NCBI GenBank assembly: GCA_026398815.1
Contig: JAPLSA010000021.1
Coordinates: 1-64,000, forward strand
Length of the DNA stretch: 64,000 bases
Origin: Gammaproteobacteria bacterium
GTDB taxonomy: Bacteria > Pseudomonadota > Gammaproteobacteria > Nevskiales > Nevskiaceae
Direction: 5' to 3'
In this document: positions 1-14,232 of the stretch, piece by piece
Position numbering within the stretch: the stretch's first letter is position 1
Layout of the letters: each line of letters opens with the position of its first letter
Made by a program: the position numbers and the translations under genes
Notes under the pieces: generated by a model
Told to the model about the DNA's origin: nothing
The model's input: only the letters and a program-made list of their open reading frames with translations
The model's database searches: none

Positions 1-398
1 CACCGAGAAATCCTGTGCCGTCACCGCCCGCGCGCTGAGCAACGCGCTGCGGATTCGCAAGCCAGTCGGCGCGATGTTTCACAGCGATCGGGGCGTCGAG
101 TTTCTGGGTGATCGCTTCAAGGACAGACTGCTGAGCGCTGGGATCAAGCAATCGGTCAACCGCCCCCGACGCATGACGGACAACGCGCATATCGAGGCCT
201 GGAACAAGTCGATGAAGTCAGACCTGTATCACCGCCGACGATTCGATAGCGATCACGACCTACGCAGCGCCGTGCGTGACTACGTCGATTTCTACAACCA
301 TCGCCGACTACACTCGGCTCTCAACTACCAGTCGCCCGTCGACTTCGAGCGCCAATGCGCCTAACCAACGGGTGTCTACTTTTTCGAAGGAACTCCCC
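1..398 (+). mobile_element. Right end of an IS3-type insertion sequence (partial)
   Basis: The left part lies outside the window. The segment holds the C-terminal half of an IS3-family transposase, followed by about 35 bases that should contain the right terminal repeat (stretch from about 372 to 398, rich in A/T runs around 380-386). The exact outer end cannot be fixed without the left end or a target duplication. I place it near 398 because the bases from about 400 onward read as the remnant of an integron attC site. Confidence 0.65.
2..364 (+). CDS. IS3-family transposase OrfB, C-terminal fragment
   Basis: The frame is open from the first bases of the window, so the start lies upstream. 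This is the catalytic integrase core (rve) of an IS3-family transposase, which cuts and joins DNA through a DDE triad. The second Asp is in an HSDRG motif and the Glu in NAHIEAW; exactly 35 residues separate them, which is the DD(35)E spacing. The typical C-terminal [15 protein letters not shown] motif follows and the protein ends normally at a TAA. The first Asp and the OrfA part are not visible. Whether the full copy is active cannot be judged from here. Confidence 0.9.
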   Translation, partial: TEKSCAVTARALSNALRIRKPVGAMFHSDRGVEFLGDRFKDRLLSAGIKQSVNRPRRMTDNAHIEAWNKSMKSDLYHRRRFDSDHDLRSAVRDYVDFYNHRRLHSALNYQSPVDFERQCA

Positions 399-399
399 G

Positions 400-452
400 T
401 ATTTGCCTCCGCTTCGCTGCGGCAAATCCGTGGCTGAGCTTGAGCGTTATGC
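400..452 (+). repeat. Remnant (3' half) of an integron attC site
   Basis: The stretch ends with the core site GTTATGC (446-452), preceded by GGCTGAGCTTGAGC, which resembles the L' arm of gammaproteobacterial attC sites. Upstream is a short imperfect hairpin (ATTTGCC..GC at 401-412 with GCGGCAAAT at 418-426) that fits the variable central stem. The matching 5' half (R'' and L'') is missing, and insertion-sequence DNA takes its place. The cassette begins at T447, just after the recombining G446. Confidence 0.7.
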
Positions 453-986
453 GGCTTACTGAGGAGGCCACTAATGCCTGATCTAGCCGCCATTGGCTCT
501 GTCCTCTCCAGCCTGAAGACCGCTACCGATATCGCGAAGCTTTTGCGGGAAACTGATTTCTCGCTTGAAAAGGCTGAGCTGAAACTTAAGCTTGCCGAGT
601 TGATGAGCGCGCTCGCCGACGCGAAGATGGAAATGTCTTCCGTACAGGACACTATTTCAGAGCGCGAGCGCCGTATCGCAGAGCTCGAAGAAGCTTTCCA
701 ACTAAGAGCAACGGTGGTGCGCGACCGCGACGCTTACTACACGGTCGGCGAAGATGGGAAACCCACTGGCCAACCAATGTGCCTTCGTTGCTGGGATATC
801 CAGCACAAACTCTACCGGTTGCACTTCGACGCCAAAGATCGCTTTGTGAAGGTTTGCCCTGCGTGCGCTGCGCGTTACGAGGCTCGCATGGCTCAAAACA
901 TTGCTGCTCAAAATGTGCCGCCAGCCGCATAACCCTTCAATCGAGCGGACCTGCGCGAAAAGCCGCGCAGGCCGCTCACTTCCACG
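447..986 (+). mobile_element. Complete integron gene cassette (540 bp)
   Basis: The cassette begins TTATGC and its own attC begins GCATAAC (927-933). This is the exact reverse complement of GTTATGC, the core that re-forms when a cassette circularises. It carries one promoterless gene, and the TAA stop (930-932) falls inside the attC, which is common in cassettes. Base composition is visibly less GC-rich than the flanking chromosome. Orientation is left to right, so attI and an integrase gene would be expected to the left of the window. Confidence 0.85.
474..932 (+). CDS. Cassette-encoded protein: coiled coil plus zinc-ribbon-like C-terminus
   Basis: This is a 152-residue protein of unknown function. 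A strong ribosome-binding site (GAGGAGG, 461-467) lies seven bases before the ATG. Residues about 5-75 are helical and charged with heptad-like spacing, probably a coiled coil. The C-terminal third carries two CxxC pairs (CLRC near 103-106 and CPAC near 128-131) spaced like a small zinc ribbon. The layout recalls short phage- and integron-borne accessory proteins that begin with a SALSSLK-like helix and end in a Cys4 motif, but I cannot assign an activity. It is the only gene of the cassette and its stop codon is inside attC. There is no signal peptide, so it is likely cytoplasmic. Confidence 0.8.
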   Translation: MPDLAAIGSVLSSLKTATDIAKLLRETDFSLEKAELKLKLAELMSALADAKMEMSSVQDTISERERRIAELEEAFQLRATVVRDRDAYYTVGEDGKPTGQPMCLRCWDIQHKLYRLHFDAKDRFVKVCPACAARYEARMAQNIAAQNVPPAA

Positions 987-992
987 TTAGTC
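927..992 (+). repeat. Integron attC recombination site (complete)
   Basis: R'' GCATAAC is at 927-933 and R' GTTAGTC at 986-992. Between them lies a 14-bp stem: GAGCGG (943-948) and CCTGCGCG (950-957) pair with CGCGCAGG (964-971) and CCGCTC (972-977). A949 is left as an extrahelical base and a 6-base loop closes the stem. The single-strand fold with an extruded base is what the integrase IntI recognises. The recombination point is between G986 and T987. Confidence 0.88.
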
Positions 993-1091
993 GCGCGGTC
1001 CCCCGCCGCCGCGTGCACTCACGCAGGAGGCGTTCGCCGGCATCTTCCGCTGGTCGGTGCTCCAACTGGACAAATTGATAAGCGCCATCCG

Positions 1092-3206
1092 CTATCCCAC
1101 GACCCCCATCGCCGGATCGCTGATCGAAGGCTCGCCGGTCTCGACACGTCCAGCGAAGCGCCGTACGAAGGGCTTGCCGGCGTTGCGCTCGCCGTCGATC
1201 TGCACGCGGTAGTCATACCAGCGGCCGGCGTCCTGGAGTGTCAGCCGCAGCATTTCGGTGCGGCCGCCGCTGACGATGATCGGGCGTGGTGTGGGGTCGG
1301 CATAGGCTTCGGCGGTGAGCACGAAGCGGCAATCGGCGCGGCCGTTGTTGATCAGCGAGACCAGCAGGTCGCCGGTACTGGTGTCGTGGCGGGCGCGGAC
1401 TTCGGGTGCGGCGGCGCGGCGGTCCAGCACGCCGAGCTGGCCGCTGTACTGGCGGTGAAAGCCGTTCGGGCCGAGCAGCCAGAGATCGTATTCGCCGAGA
1501 TCGGTCAGCAGCGGGCGCCAGATGTCGGCCAGCGCCATGCCGGGTTCCACGGTGTAGCGGCGCGGCAGTTCGCGCAGGTGCAGCCGGTCGTAGACGTGGA
1601 AGACCGCGCCGGCTGTGCCGGTGTTGATGAAGTCCAGTCGGATGCCGCGCGGTGACACCGTGGCGTCGGCCGCCAGTTCATAGGGCAGGGCGCGCGAAGG
1701 CCGGATGCCGGCCGGCTGCACCGGCAGCTGGCCGTTCCGGCCGCGCGGCGCGGCAATCTGCTGCAGCTGTTCCTGCGCGCGGCGAACGGCGTCGGCCTCG
1801 CCACGGCTCAGGATCGGGGCGGCCGGCAGGCGCGTGTCGTTCGGGGTGGCGAAGTCGAAGCAGCGGGTGAGGTCGCCGCAGATGGCGCGGCGGCGCGGGC
1901 TGATGTTCGGTTCCATCACGCCGAAACGCGCTTCCAGGAAGCGGATGATCGAGGTGTGATCGTAGGTTTCCGAGCACACCCAGCCGCCTCGGCTCCACGG
2001 CGAGATCACCGTCATCGGCACGCGTGGGCCGGGGCCGTAGGGCCAGTTTCGATCAAGCAGGCTGCTGCCGTGATGGCGATCCTGCCGGTCGTCGACGGTC
2101 GAGGCGCCCGCCGCCTCGCCATCGGGTCCGATCGAATGCGGGCAGGGCGGCGGCAGGTGATCGAAGAAGCCGTCGTTCTCGTCGAAGGTCAGCAGCAGCA
2201 CGGTGCGGCTCCACACTTCCGGATCGGCGGTCAGCGCGTCCAGCACCGCCTGCGCGTACCAGCCGCCCTGTACCGGGCTGGACGGCCCCGGATGCTCGGA
2301 GTACGCCGCCGGGGCGACGATGTACGACACCTGCGGCAGCCGGCCGGCGAGTACATCGGCGCGCAGGCCGTCGAGGCTGTTGTTGCCCAGCGTGCTGCTC
2401 AGGCCGCGAGTCACCAGTGGCGAGGCGGGATCGCGCGCGTAGGCGGCGCGGAAGCTCGCGAAGCCTTCCAGCGGGTTGTCGGTGAAGTTGTCGGCCATGT
2501 CCTGGTAGACCTTCCACGACACGCCGGCCGCTTGCAGGCGTTCGGGGTAGGTGGTCCAGCGGAAGCCTTCGGCGCTGGGGCCGAGATCGTCGTTGCGGTT
2601 GTCGGTAATCGGGCCGCCGCCGAGGCCGTCCGGGTCGTTGGTGCCGGTGAACAGCATCAGCCGGTTCGGATTGGTGCTGCTGTGGATGGCGGCGTGATAG
2701 GCATCGCAGACCGTGAAGGCCCGCGCCAGCGCGAACTGGAACGGCAGCTCCGCTTCCTGGTAGTAGCCCATCGACTGCGCCCGCTTGTGCACCGGCCAGT
2801 AGCCGTAGCGGCCATCGTTCCAGGCGTGGTGGGCGTCGCTCCAGCCGTGTGGCGTGCCGTCCACGCGCTGGGCGTTGCCGATCACAGCGTCGAGATGGAA
2901 CGGCAGCACGTCGGCACCGGCGAGGTCGCGCTGATGCCAGACCGGCTTGCCGGAAGCCTGCGGAATCGTGAAGCGATCGCCGAAGCCGCGCACGCCGGGC
3001 AGGGTGCCGAAGTAGTGGTCGAAGCTGCGGTTTTCCTGCATCAGGATCACCACATGCTCGACATCGCGAATGGTGCCGCTGCGGCTGCGGGCGGGAATCG
3101 CCAGCGCCTTCTGGATCGACGCCGGCAGCAGCGCCGCGCCGGCCGTGGCGGCGGTCATCCGCAGGAAAGCCCGGCGGTCGAGGGGCGTACCGGATTCGTC
3201 TGCCAT
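1092..3206 (-). CDS. plcC: Phosphocholine-specific phospholipase C, Tat-exported
   Basis: It hydrolyses phosphatidylcholine or sphingomyelin head groups outside the cytoplasm and can serve phosphate and choline acquisition. The protein is about 704 residues. The N-terminus has a twin-arginine signal (DRRAFLRM then a hydrophobic stretch) and the catalytic domain follows. That domain starts with the family hallmark MQENRSFDHYFGTL and later has FDENDGFFDH and a PRVPMTVISPWSRGG block. The last ~200 residues match the repeated C-terminal (DUF756) domains of PlcC/PlcN/PlcH enzymes. I start at the ATG at 3206 because it puts the twin arginines near residue 11; an upstream ATG at 3260 would lengthen the signal by 18 residues. 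It is a single gene, and no PlcR chaperone is visible. Confidence 0.9.
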   Translation of the reverse strand: MADESGTPLDRRAFLRMTAATAGAALLPASIQKALAIPARSRSGTIRDVEHVVILMQENRSFDHYFGTLPGVRGFGDRFTIPQASGKPVWHQRDLAGADVLPFHLDAVIGNAQRVDGTPHGWSDAHHAWNDGRYGYWPVHKRAQSMGYYQEAELPFQFALARAFTVCDAYHAAIHSSTNPNRLMLFTGTNDPDGLGGGPITDNRNDDLGPSAEGFRWTTYPERLQAAGVSWKVYQDMADNFTDNPLEGFASFRAAYARDPASPLVTRGLSSTLGNNSLDGLRADVLAGRLPQVSYIVAPAAYSEHPGPSSPVQGGWYAQAVLDALTADPEVWSRTVLLLTFDENDGFFDHLPPPCPHSIGPDGEAAGASTVDDRQDRHHGSSLLDRNWPYGPGPRVPMTVISPWSRGGWVCSETYDHTSIIRFLEARFGVMEPNISPRRRAICGDLTRCFDFATPNDTRLPAAPILSRGEADAVRRAQEQLQQIAAPRGRNGQLPVQPAGIRPSRALPYELAADATVSPRGIRLDFINTGTAGAVFHVYDRLHLRELPRRYTVEPGMALADIWRPLLTDLGEYDLWLLGPNGFHRQYSGQLGVLDRRAAAPEVRARHDTSTGDLLVSLINNGRADCRFVLTAEAYADPTPRPIIVSGGRTEMLRLTLQDAGRWYDYRVQIDGERNAGKPFVRRFAGRVETGEPSISDPAMGVVG

Positions 3207-3501
3207 CGCTGCGCGTCTCGAGGAAATCGAAGGCGGCATGCTCGCGAGGCTTGTGGTCAACGCGGTGAAGGCTGGATGACGATCCCGAGACGGCCCTGGC
3301 CATCAGGCGCCGATTCCCGAGCCCGAGTCGGCGCGACGTGATCGTCTACCGATGGCGCGCACCGCTGCGCCAGGGCGGCCAGCCGGCATTCGCGCGACGG
3401 CGCTATGGCCCGCGCGCCGTGACGATGCAGCGCCGCCGTATGCACGACGGCCGGCCATCCGCGACAATGCGGCTCCCCGTTTCAAGCCCCCGTGAATCCC
3501 G

Positions 3502-5241
<1,740 letters not shown>

Positions 5242-5308
5242 TTGAAGCCGCGGCCGCCCGCCCCATGATCAGGCGGGTGCCCCATGTCCACCGAATCAGG
5301 AGAACCGC

Positions 5309-5626
5309 ATGAAAGGTCCGCTCGCCCAGCTGATGCAGCAGGCGCAGAAAGCGCAGGAAACGATGCAGAAGGTGCAGGCCGAGATCGCCGCCACCGAGAT
5401 CACCGGTGAATCCGGCGCCGGCATGGTCAAGATCACGCTGAACGGCAAGCACGAGGCGCGTCGCGTGGTGATCGACCCCGAAGCGATGAAGGAAGACAAG
5501 GAATTCCTCGAAGACCTGATCGCCGCCGCGATCAACGATGCCGCCCAGAAGCTGGAGCGCCATTCGGCCGAGAAGATGAGCAAGGTCACCGCCGGCATGA
5601 ACCTGCCGCCGGGCATGGGTTTCTGA
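5309..5626 (+). CDS. ybaB: YbaB/EbfC family nucleoid-associated protein
   Basis: A small (105-residue) DNA-binding dimer that coats the nucleoid. The sequence has the family pattern: an N-terminal [12 protein letters not shown]-like helix, a [14 protein letters not shown] strand pair, and a C-terminal helix ending in the glycine/proline-rich PPGMGF tail. It has a GGAG ribosome-binding site just before the ATG. It lies between dnaX and recR, the usual order in gammaproteobacteria, and is probably cotranscribed with both. Confidence 0.95.
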   Translation: MKGPLAQLMQQAQKAQETMQKVQAEIAATEITGESGAGMVKITLNGKHEARRVVIDPEAMKEDKEFLEDLIAAAINDAAQKLERHSAEKMSKVTAGMNLPPGMGF

Positions 5627-5642
5627 TCACGCGCCGCATCGC

Positions 5643-6242
5643 ATGGCCACTTACACGCCGCGCCTGACCCGCCTCATCGACGCGCTGCGCCGGCTGCCCG
5701 GCGTCGGCCCGAAGTCGGCGCAGCGCATGGCCTTTCACCTGCTCGATCGCGATCGCGATGGCGCCGCCTTCCTGACCACCACCCTGGCGGAGGCGCTGAC
5801 CGGTATTGAACGCTGCCCGCGCTGCCGGATGTTCCGCGAGGACAGTCGCTGCGCCTACTGCGGCGATGCCCGGTTCGCCACCGGCCAGCTGTGCGTGGTC
5901 GAACACCCGGCCGATCTGATCGCTGTCGAGAACACCGGCAGCTATCGCGGCCGCTACTTCGTGCTGATGGGCCGGCTGTCGCCGATCGATGGCATCGGCC
6001 CGGCCGAGCTGGGTCTCGACAACCTGGCGGCGCAGCTGGCCGATGGCGACGTGCGCGAGCTGATCATCGCGATCAATCCGACCGTCGAAGGCGAGGCCAC
6101 CGCCTACTACCTCGCCGAACTGGCGCGCGCCCGGGGCGTTGCCGTGACCCGCATCGCCCACGGCGTGCCGATGGGCGGCGAGCTGGAATACGTCGATGGC
6201 GGCACCCTGGCCCGCGCGTTGAGCGGCCGCGTGCCGGTCTAA
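5643..6242 (+). CDS. recR: Recombination mediator protein RecR
   Basis: Part of the RecFOR pathway that loads RecA on gapped DNA. The 199-residue length is standard. Visible features are the helix-hairpin-helix at the N-terminus ([13 protein letters not shown]), a C4 zinc finger (CPRCRMF...CAYCG), the Toprim domain ([15 protein letters not shown] region) and the conserved [14 protein letters not shown] segment. It starts 16 bases after ybaB and converges with mfd, with 20 bases between the two stop codons. Confidence 0.97.
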   Translation: MATYTPRLTRLIDALRRLPGVGPKSAQRMAFHLLDRDRDGAAFLTTTLAEALTGIERCPRCRMFREDSRCAYCGDARFATGQLCVVEHPADLIAVENTGSYRGRYFVLMGRLSPIDGIGPAELGLDNLAAQLADGDVRELIIAINPTVEGEATAYYLAELARARGVAVTRIAHGVPMGGELEYVDGGTLARALSGRVPV

Positions 6243-6262
6243 GGACGGGGCCAGCCCCGCCT

Positions 6263-6263
<1 letters not shown>
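6241..6263. terminator. Short hairpin between convergent recR and mfd
   Basis: AAGG and CGGGG (6241-6250) pair with CCCCG and CCTT (6255-6263) with one mismatch and a 4-base loop. It sits exactly between the two stop codons. No long T run follows, so termination is plausible but not proven. Confidence 0.35.
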
Positions 6264-9760
<3,497 letters not shown>

Positions 9761-9793
9761 GGGCGCGGATTATGGCCGCGCCCGGCGGTGCTG

Positions 9794-10714
9794 TCAGCCC
9801 GTCGGCGAACCGGCTGGCGGGGCCATCCGCAGCATCGCGGCGAGCTTGGCGTGATCGATCGCCAGCACGTCGCCGCCGCTCGCCTCATAGCGCCGCCAGG
9901 CGATCTGGATCGGGTTCTGCGCGGTGGTGGCGATCGGGTGCCGGCGCGGGTGGTAGCGGCGGCTGAACACCGGCAGCGCGGCGAGGAACAGCCGGCCGAG
10001 CATCTCGCCGCCGAAGGCCAGCGTCTTCACGGCCTGCCACGGCGAGCGCAGCCAGCCTTCCCGGCGCGCCATGCGCGGATACAGCAGCAAGGTCTCGCGG
10101 GCGATGTGCAGGGCCGCCTTCAGCACCATCCACTTGCGGGTCCACTCGTGCTCGCCGAACAGGTGCTGCCAGACTTCGAAGGCCACCGCGCCGTGCTCGA
10201 TCTCCTCGACCTGGTGCCAGACCCACAGCGCCTTCATCTGCGGATCGGCATCGGCGAACCAGCGATCGTGGTGCTGCAGGATGATCATCCCGGCCAGGAA
10301 GGTGAAGGTTTCGTAGCCGGCCGTGAAGCCGACGCTGGCTTTCAGGTCGTCCTCGGTGGCGTGCCGCGCGAACCAGGCGATCGAGGCATCGTCGATCGCC
10401 ACGACCTCCGGATAACGGGCGCGCAGATGCTGGTTGAACGCGGTCAGGTTGTGCGAATGATTGGCTTCCTGGCCGATGATTGCGGTGACGTCGCGCTTGA
10501 GCGCGGGATCCCGGATCTGCTCGCGCGCCCGGCGCAGCGACGCCACCAGATAACGTTCGAAGTGCGGCACGTGCATCGCCAGCGCATTGAGGAACACCGA
10601 GAACGCCGGCTTGGTGCGGCTCCAGACCACCGCCACCGGCTGATCGGCCGCCAGCGGAAAGCGCAGCGGGCGCACCGGAAAGTGATCCATCGGATGCTGC
10701 GAATGCTCGGCCAT
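9794..10714 (-). CDS. PF10118-type predicted metal-dependent hydrolase
   Basis: A protein of about 306 residues of the COG3687/PF10118 family, which is common in lipid-degrading bacteria and whose reaction is not established. The sequence is mainly helical, with metal-ligand-like motifs GQEANHSHN near residue 90 and VEEIEHGAVAFEVW near 175, a spacing reminiscent of ferritin-like di-iron proteins. I start at the ATG at 10714 because GAGG lies six bases upstream; an ATG 12 bases earlier lacks such a site. It is divergent from the StyC-like gene, with an 83-base shared upstream region. No signal peptide is visible. Confidence 0.82.
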   Translation of the reverse strand: MAEHSQHPMDHFPVRPLRFPLAADQPVAVVWSRTKPAFSVFLNALAMHVPHFERYLVASLRRAREQIRDPALKRDVTAIIGQEANHSHNLTAFNQHLRARYPEVVAIDDASIAWFARHATEDDLKASVGFTAGYETFTFLAGMIILQHHDRWFADADPQMKALWVWHQVEEIEHGAVAFEVWQHLFGEHEWTRKWMVLKAALHIARETLLLYPRMARREGWLRSPWQAVKTLAFGGEMLGRLFLAALPVFSRRYHPRRHPIATTAQNPIQIAWRRYEASGGDVLAIDHAKLAAMLRMAPPAGSPTG

Positions 10715-10797
10715 GGCGCACCTCATTGATCGCGGAACGGTGTTAACTTAAATCGCGACGAGCCGTTTCGGCAAATCAACCACAAGGGGAGCAACAA
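10715..10797. promoter_or_regulatory. Shared divergent promoter region
   Basis: This 83-base gap separates two divergent genes. It contains an AT-rich patch (TGTTAACTTAAAT, 10741-10753) that is unusual in this GC-rich sequence and could hold -10 elements for one or both genes. On the + strand it ends with a strong ribosome-binding site (AAGGGGAG, 10785-10792). No known operator was recognised. Confidence 0.4.
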
Positions 10798-11277
10798 ATG
10801 ACCGGCAACACCTCGGCGGCACTGATCAAGCATGGACTGGCAGCACTGCTGGTGGCCCTGATCGGCGGCTTCATGCTGACTTTCAAGATGCTCGGCGGCA
10901 TCTCGTTCTCGCCGGTGCCGCTGTTCATCGAATACGACCTGCCGGGCACCGCCGCCGGCTGGCGCGCCGTGCATCTGGGCATGCTGCTGAACGGCATGAT
11001 GGCGATCGTGCTGGGCATGGTGGTGCGCCTGTTCGTGCTGGCCGACGGCAGCGCCCGCACCGTGCGCTGGGGTGTGCTGATCGCCATCTGGGGCAACTTC
11101 TGCTTCTATCTGTTCAGCATGTTCGGCTACAACCACGGCCTGACCCTGGGCAGCAACCGCCTCGGCGAAGGCAACCTTGCCGGCGCGCTGGCCTTCGTTC
11201 CGGCGGTGGTCGGCGCGGTGACCCTGATCACCGCCGTGATCGTGCTGCTGCGCGCGCCGCTGAAGTCGAGCCCCTGA
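10798..11277 (+). CDS. Styrene-oxide-isomerase-like (StyC family) membrane protein
   Basis: A 159-residue protein with four predicted membrane helices. It resembles StyC, which isomerises styrene oxide to phenylacetaldehyde in the membrane. Shared landmarks are a short loop ending in PG, GW, an HxG motif, LNGMM, WGN, FYLFS, and NxGLTxGxNRxGxG. Residues His59, Asn65, Asn100 and Tyr104 fall where StyC, from memory, has its haem-ligand histidine (about 58) and active-site Asn/Tyr residues, offset by one. No styA/styB or phenylacetaldehyde dehydrogenase lies nearby, so the substrate is open. It has a strong ribosome-binding site. The family assignment is good; the styrene-specific function is unproven. 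Confidence 0.75.
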   Translation: MTGNTSAALIKHGLAALLVALIGGFMLTFKMLGGISFSPVPLFIEYDLPGTAAGWRAVHLGMLLNGMMAIVLGMVVRLFVLADGSARTVRWGVLIAIWGNFCFYLFSMFGYNHGLTLGSNRLGEGNLAGALAFVPAVVGAVTLITAVIVLLRAPLKSSP

Positions 11278-11337
11278 CGTCGAAGTTCTGGCGTCGAATC
11301 CTGACGTCGAACCCCACCGATCCCGCATCTGTCCACG

Positions 11338-12708
<1,371 letters not shown>

Positions 12709-12729
12709 GTCGAGCCGGCCGCCGGGCGG

Positions 12730-14121
12730 TCAGCCGAGCAGCGCGCGGCTGCCGATGTGGATCACCAGCCCCACGAGCGCGCAGACGCCGATCAGCTTCG
12801 GCACGCTGACGCCGTAGCGCATCAGTGCCACCGCTGCAGCGATGCCGATCGCCAGTGCCGGCCACTCGAAGCGGCCAGCGAAGCCGGCCGGCCACAGCAC
12901 GTGGAAGGCGAAGAACAGCGCCAGGTTCAGGATCACGCCGACCACGGCGGCGGTGATGCCGGTCAGCGGTGCGGTCAGGCGCAGGTCGTCGCGCGTCGCT
13001 TCCACCAGCGGCCCGCCGGCGAGGATGAACACGAACGACGGCAGGAAGGTGAACCAGGTCGCCACGCAGGCGGCCAGCACTGCCGATGCCAGCAGATGGC
13101 CGGGGCCGAGCGCGCCAGCCAGCGCCTCGGTCTGCCAGCCGCCGACGAAGCCCACGAAGGCGACGATCATGATCAGCGGCCCGGGCGTGGTTTCGCCAAG
13201 CGCCAGGCCGTCGATCATCTGCGCCGCGCCCAGCCAGCGGAACTGGTTGACCGCCGAGTCGTAGACGTACGGCAGCACCGCGTAGGCGCCGCCGAAGGTC
13301 ACCAGCGCCGCGCCGGAGAAGAACCGCGCCATCGTCGTGATCGGGTTGTCGTGGCCGAGCGTGGCCAGCAGCGCCAGATAGGCCGACAGCCACAGCACCA
13401 GCCCGACGCCGAGCACCGCGAGCAGGCGCGCCGTGCGGTAGCCGGCGTGGGCGACGACGGTGTCGTCGTCGATCAGGCTGGGCCGCTGGTCGATCCTGGC
13501 AGCGCCGTGGCCGCCGCCGGTACGGAAGCGCTGCGGCGCGATCCGGCCGCCGGCGAAGCCGATGACGGCGGCGCCGACGACGATCAGCGGAAACGGCAGA
13601 TGCAGCGCGAAGATCGCGACGAACGCGGCCGCCGCGATCGCCCACAGCGCAGCGTTGTTCAGCGCCCGCTTGCCGATCCGCCAGGCCGCGTGGACGACGA
13701 TGGCGGTCACCGCCGGCTTGATGCCGTAGAGGATGCCGGCGATCACCGGCAGTTCGCCGAAGCGCAGGTAGGCCCAGGTCAGCGCGATCAGGATCGCCAG
13801 CGACGGCAGCACGAACAGCGCCCCGGCGACGATGCCGCCCCGGGTGCCGTGCAGCAGCCAGCCGATGTAGGTGGCGAGCTGCTGCGCCTCCGGGCCGGGC
13901 AGCACCATGCAGTAGTTCAGTGCGTGCAGGAAGCGGCGTTCGGAAATCCAGCGGCGGCGCTCGACCAGTTCGGCGTGCATCACCGCGATCTGGCCGGCCG
14001 GACCGCCGAACGACACGAAGCCGAGCCACAGCCAGAAGCGCAGCGCGTGCAGGAACGACACCGGGGCAGGGCGCGCGTCGGCGCCGGTGGGCAGGGTTGC
14101 GGGTTCGGTCACGGCGGTCAC
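12730..14121 (-). CDS. chrA: Chromate transporter ChrA family
   Basis: A long-chain (463-residue) chromate ion transporter of the inner membrane, expelling chromate by exchange. It has two homologous CHR halves, each opening with a conserved amphipathic block (FWLWLGFVSFGGPAGQIAVM in the first and FFSGAALVTFGGAYAVLPYV in the second) followed by multiple hydrophobic helices. Translation starts at GTG (14121) with GGAG just upstream; a second GTG nine bases in is an alternative. No ChrB regulator is adjacent. Confidence 0.92.
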   Translation of the reverse strand: MTAVTEPATLPTGADARPAPVSFLHALRFWLWLGFVSFGGPAGQIAVMHAELVERRRWISERRFLHALNYCMVLPGPEAQQLATYIGWLLHGTRGGIVAGALFVLPSLAILIALTWAYLRFGELPVIAGILYGIKPAVTAIVVHAAWRIGKRALNNAALWAIAAAAFVAIFALHLPFPLIVVGAAVIGFAGGRIAPQRFRTGGGHGAARIDQRPSLIDDDTVVAHAGYRTARLLAVLGVGLVLWLSAYLALLATLGHDNPITTMARFFSGAALVTFGGAYAVLPYVYDSAVNQFRWLGAAQMIDGLALGETTPGPLIMIVAFVGFVGGWQTEALAGALGPGHLLASAVLAACVATWFTFLPSFVFILAGGPLVEATRDDLRLTAPLTGITAAVVGVILNLALFFAFHVLWPAGFAGRFEWPALAIGIAAAVALMRYGVSVPKLIGVCALVGLVIHIGSRALLG

Positions 14122-14232
14122 GGTGCTCCGGCGGGCAAGGCCCGGAAGGGAGCAGAACTTGGACGAGAGATCGTCGGTACGCGGGGCGTCTGCGCAGGCC
14201 CCGGCGCGAAGTCTAGCGAAGCGCCGCCGCCA

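Noticed and set aside
987-1091. A second cassette after the complete attC
   Set aside because: No gene of cassette type and no GACTAAC core follow before the plcC stop codon.
14121-14220. Annotating a 4.5S RNA gene on the + strand
   Set aside because: Only the apical 17 bases match. The conserved flanking positions differ and the ends do not pair, so I list it as a finding rather than a gene.
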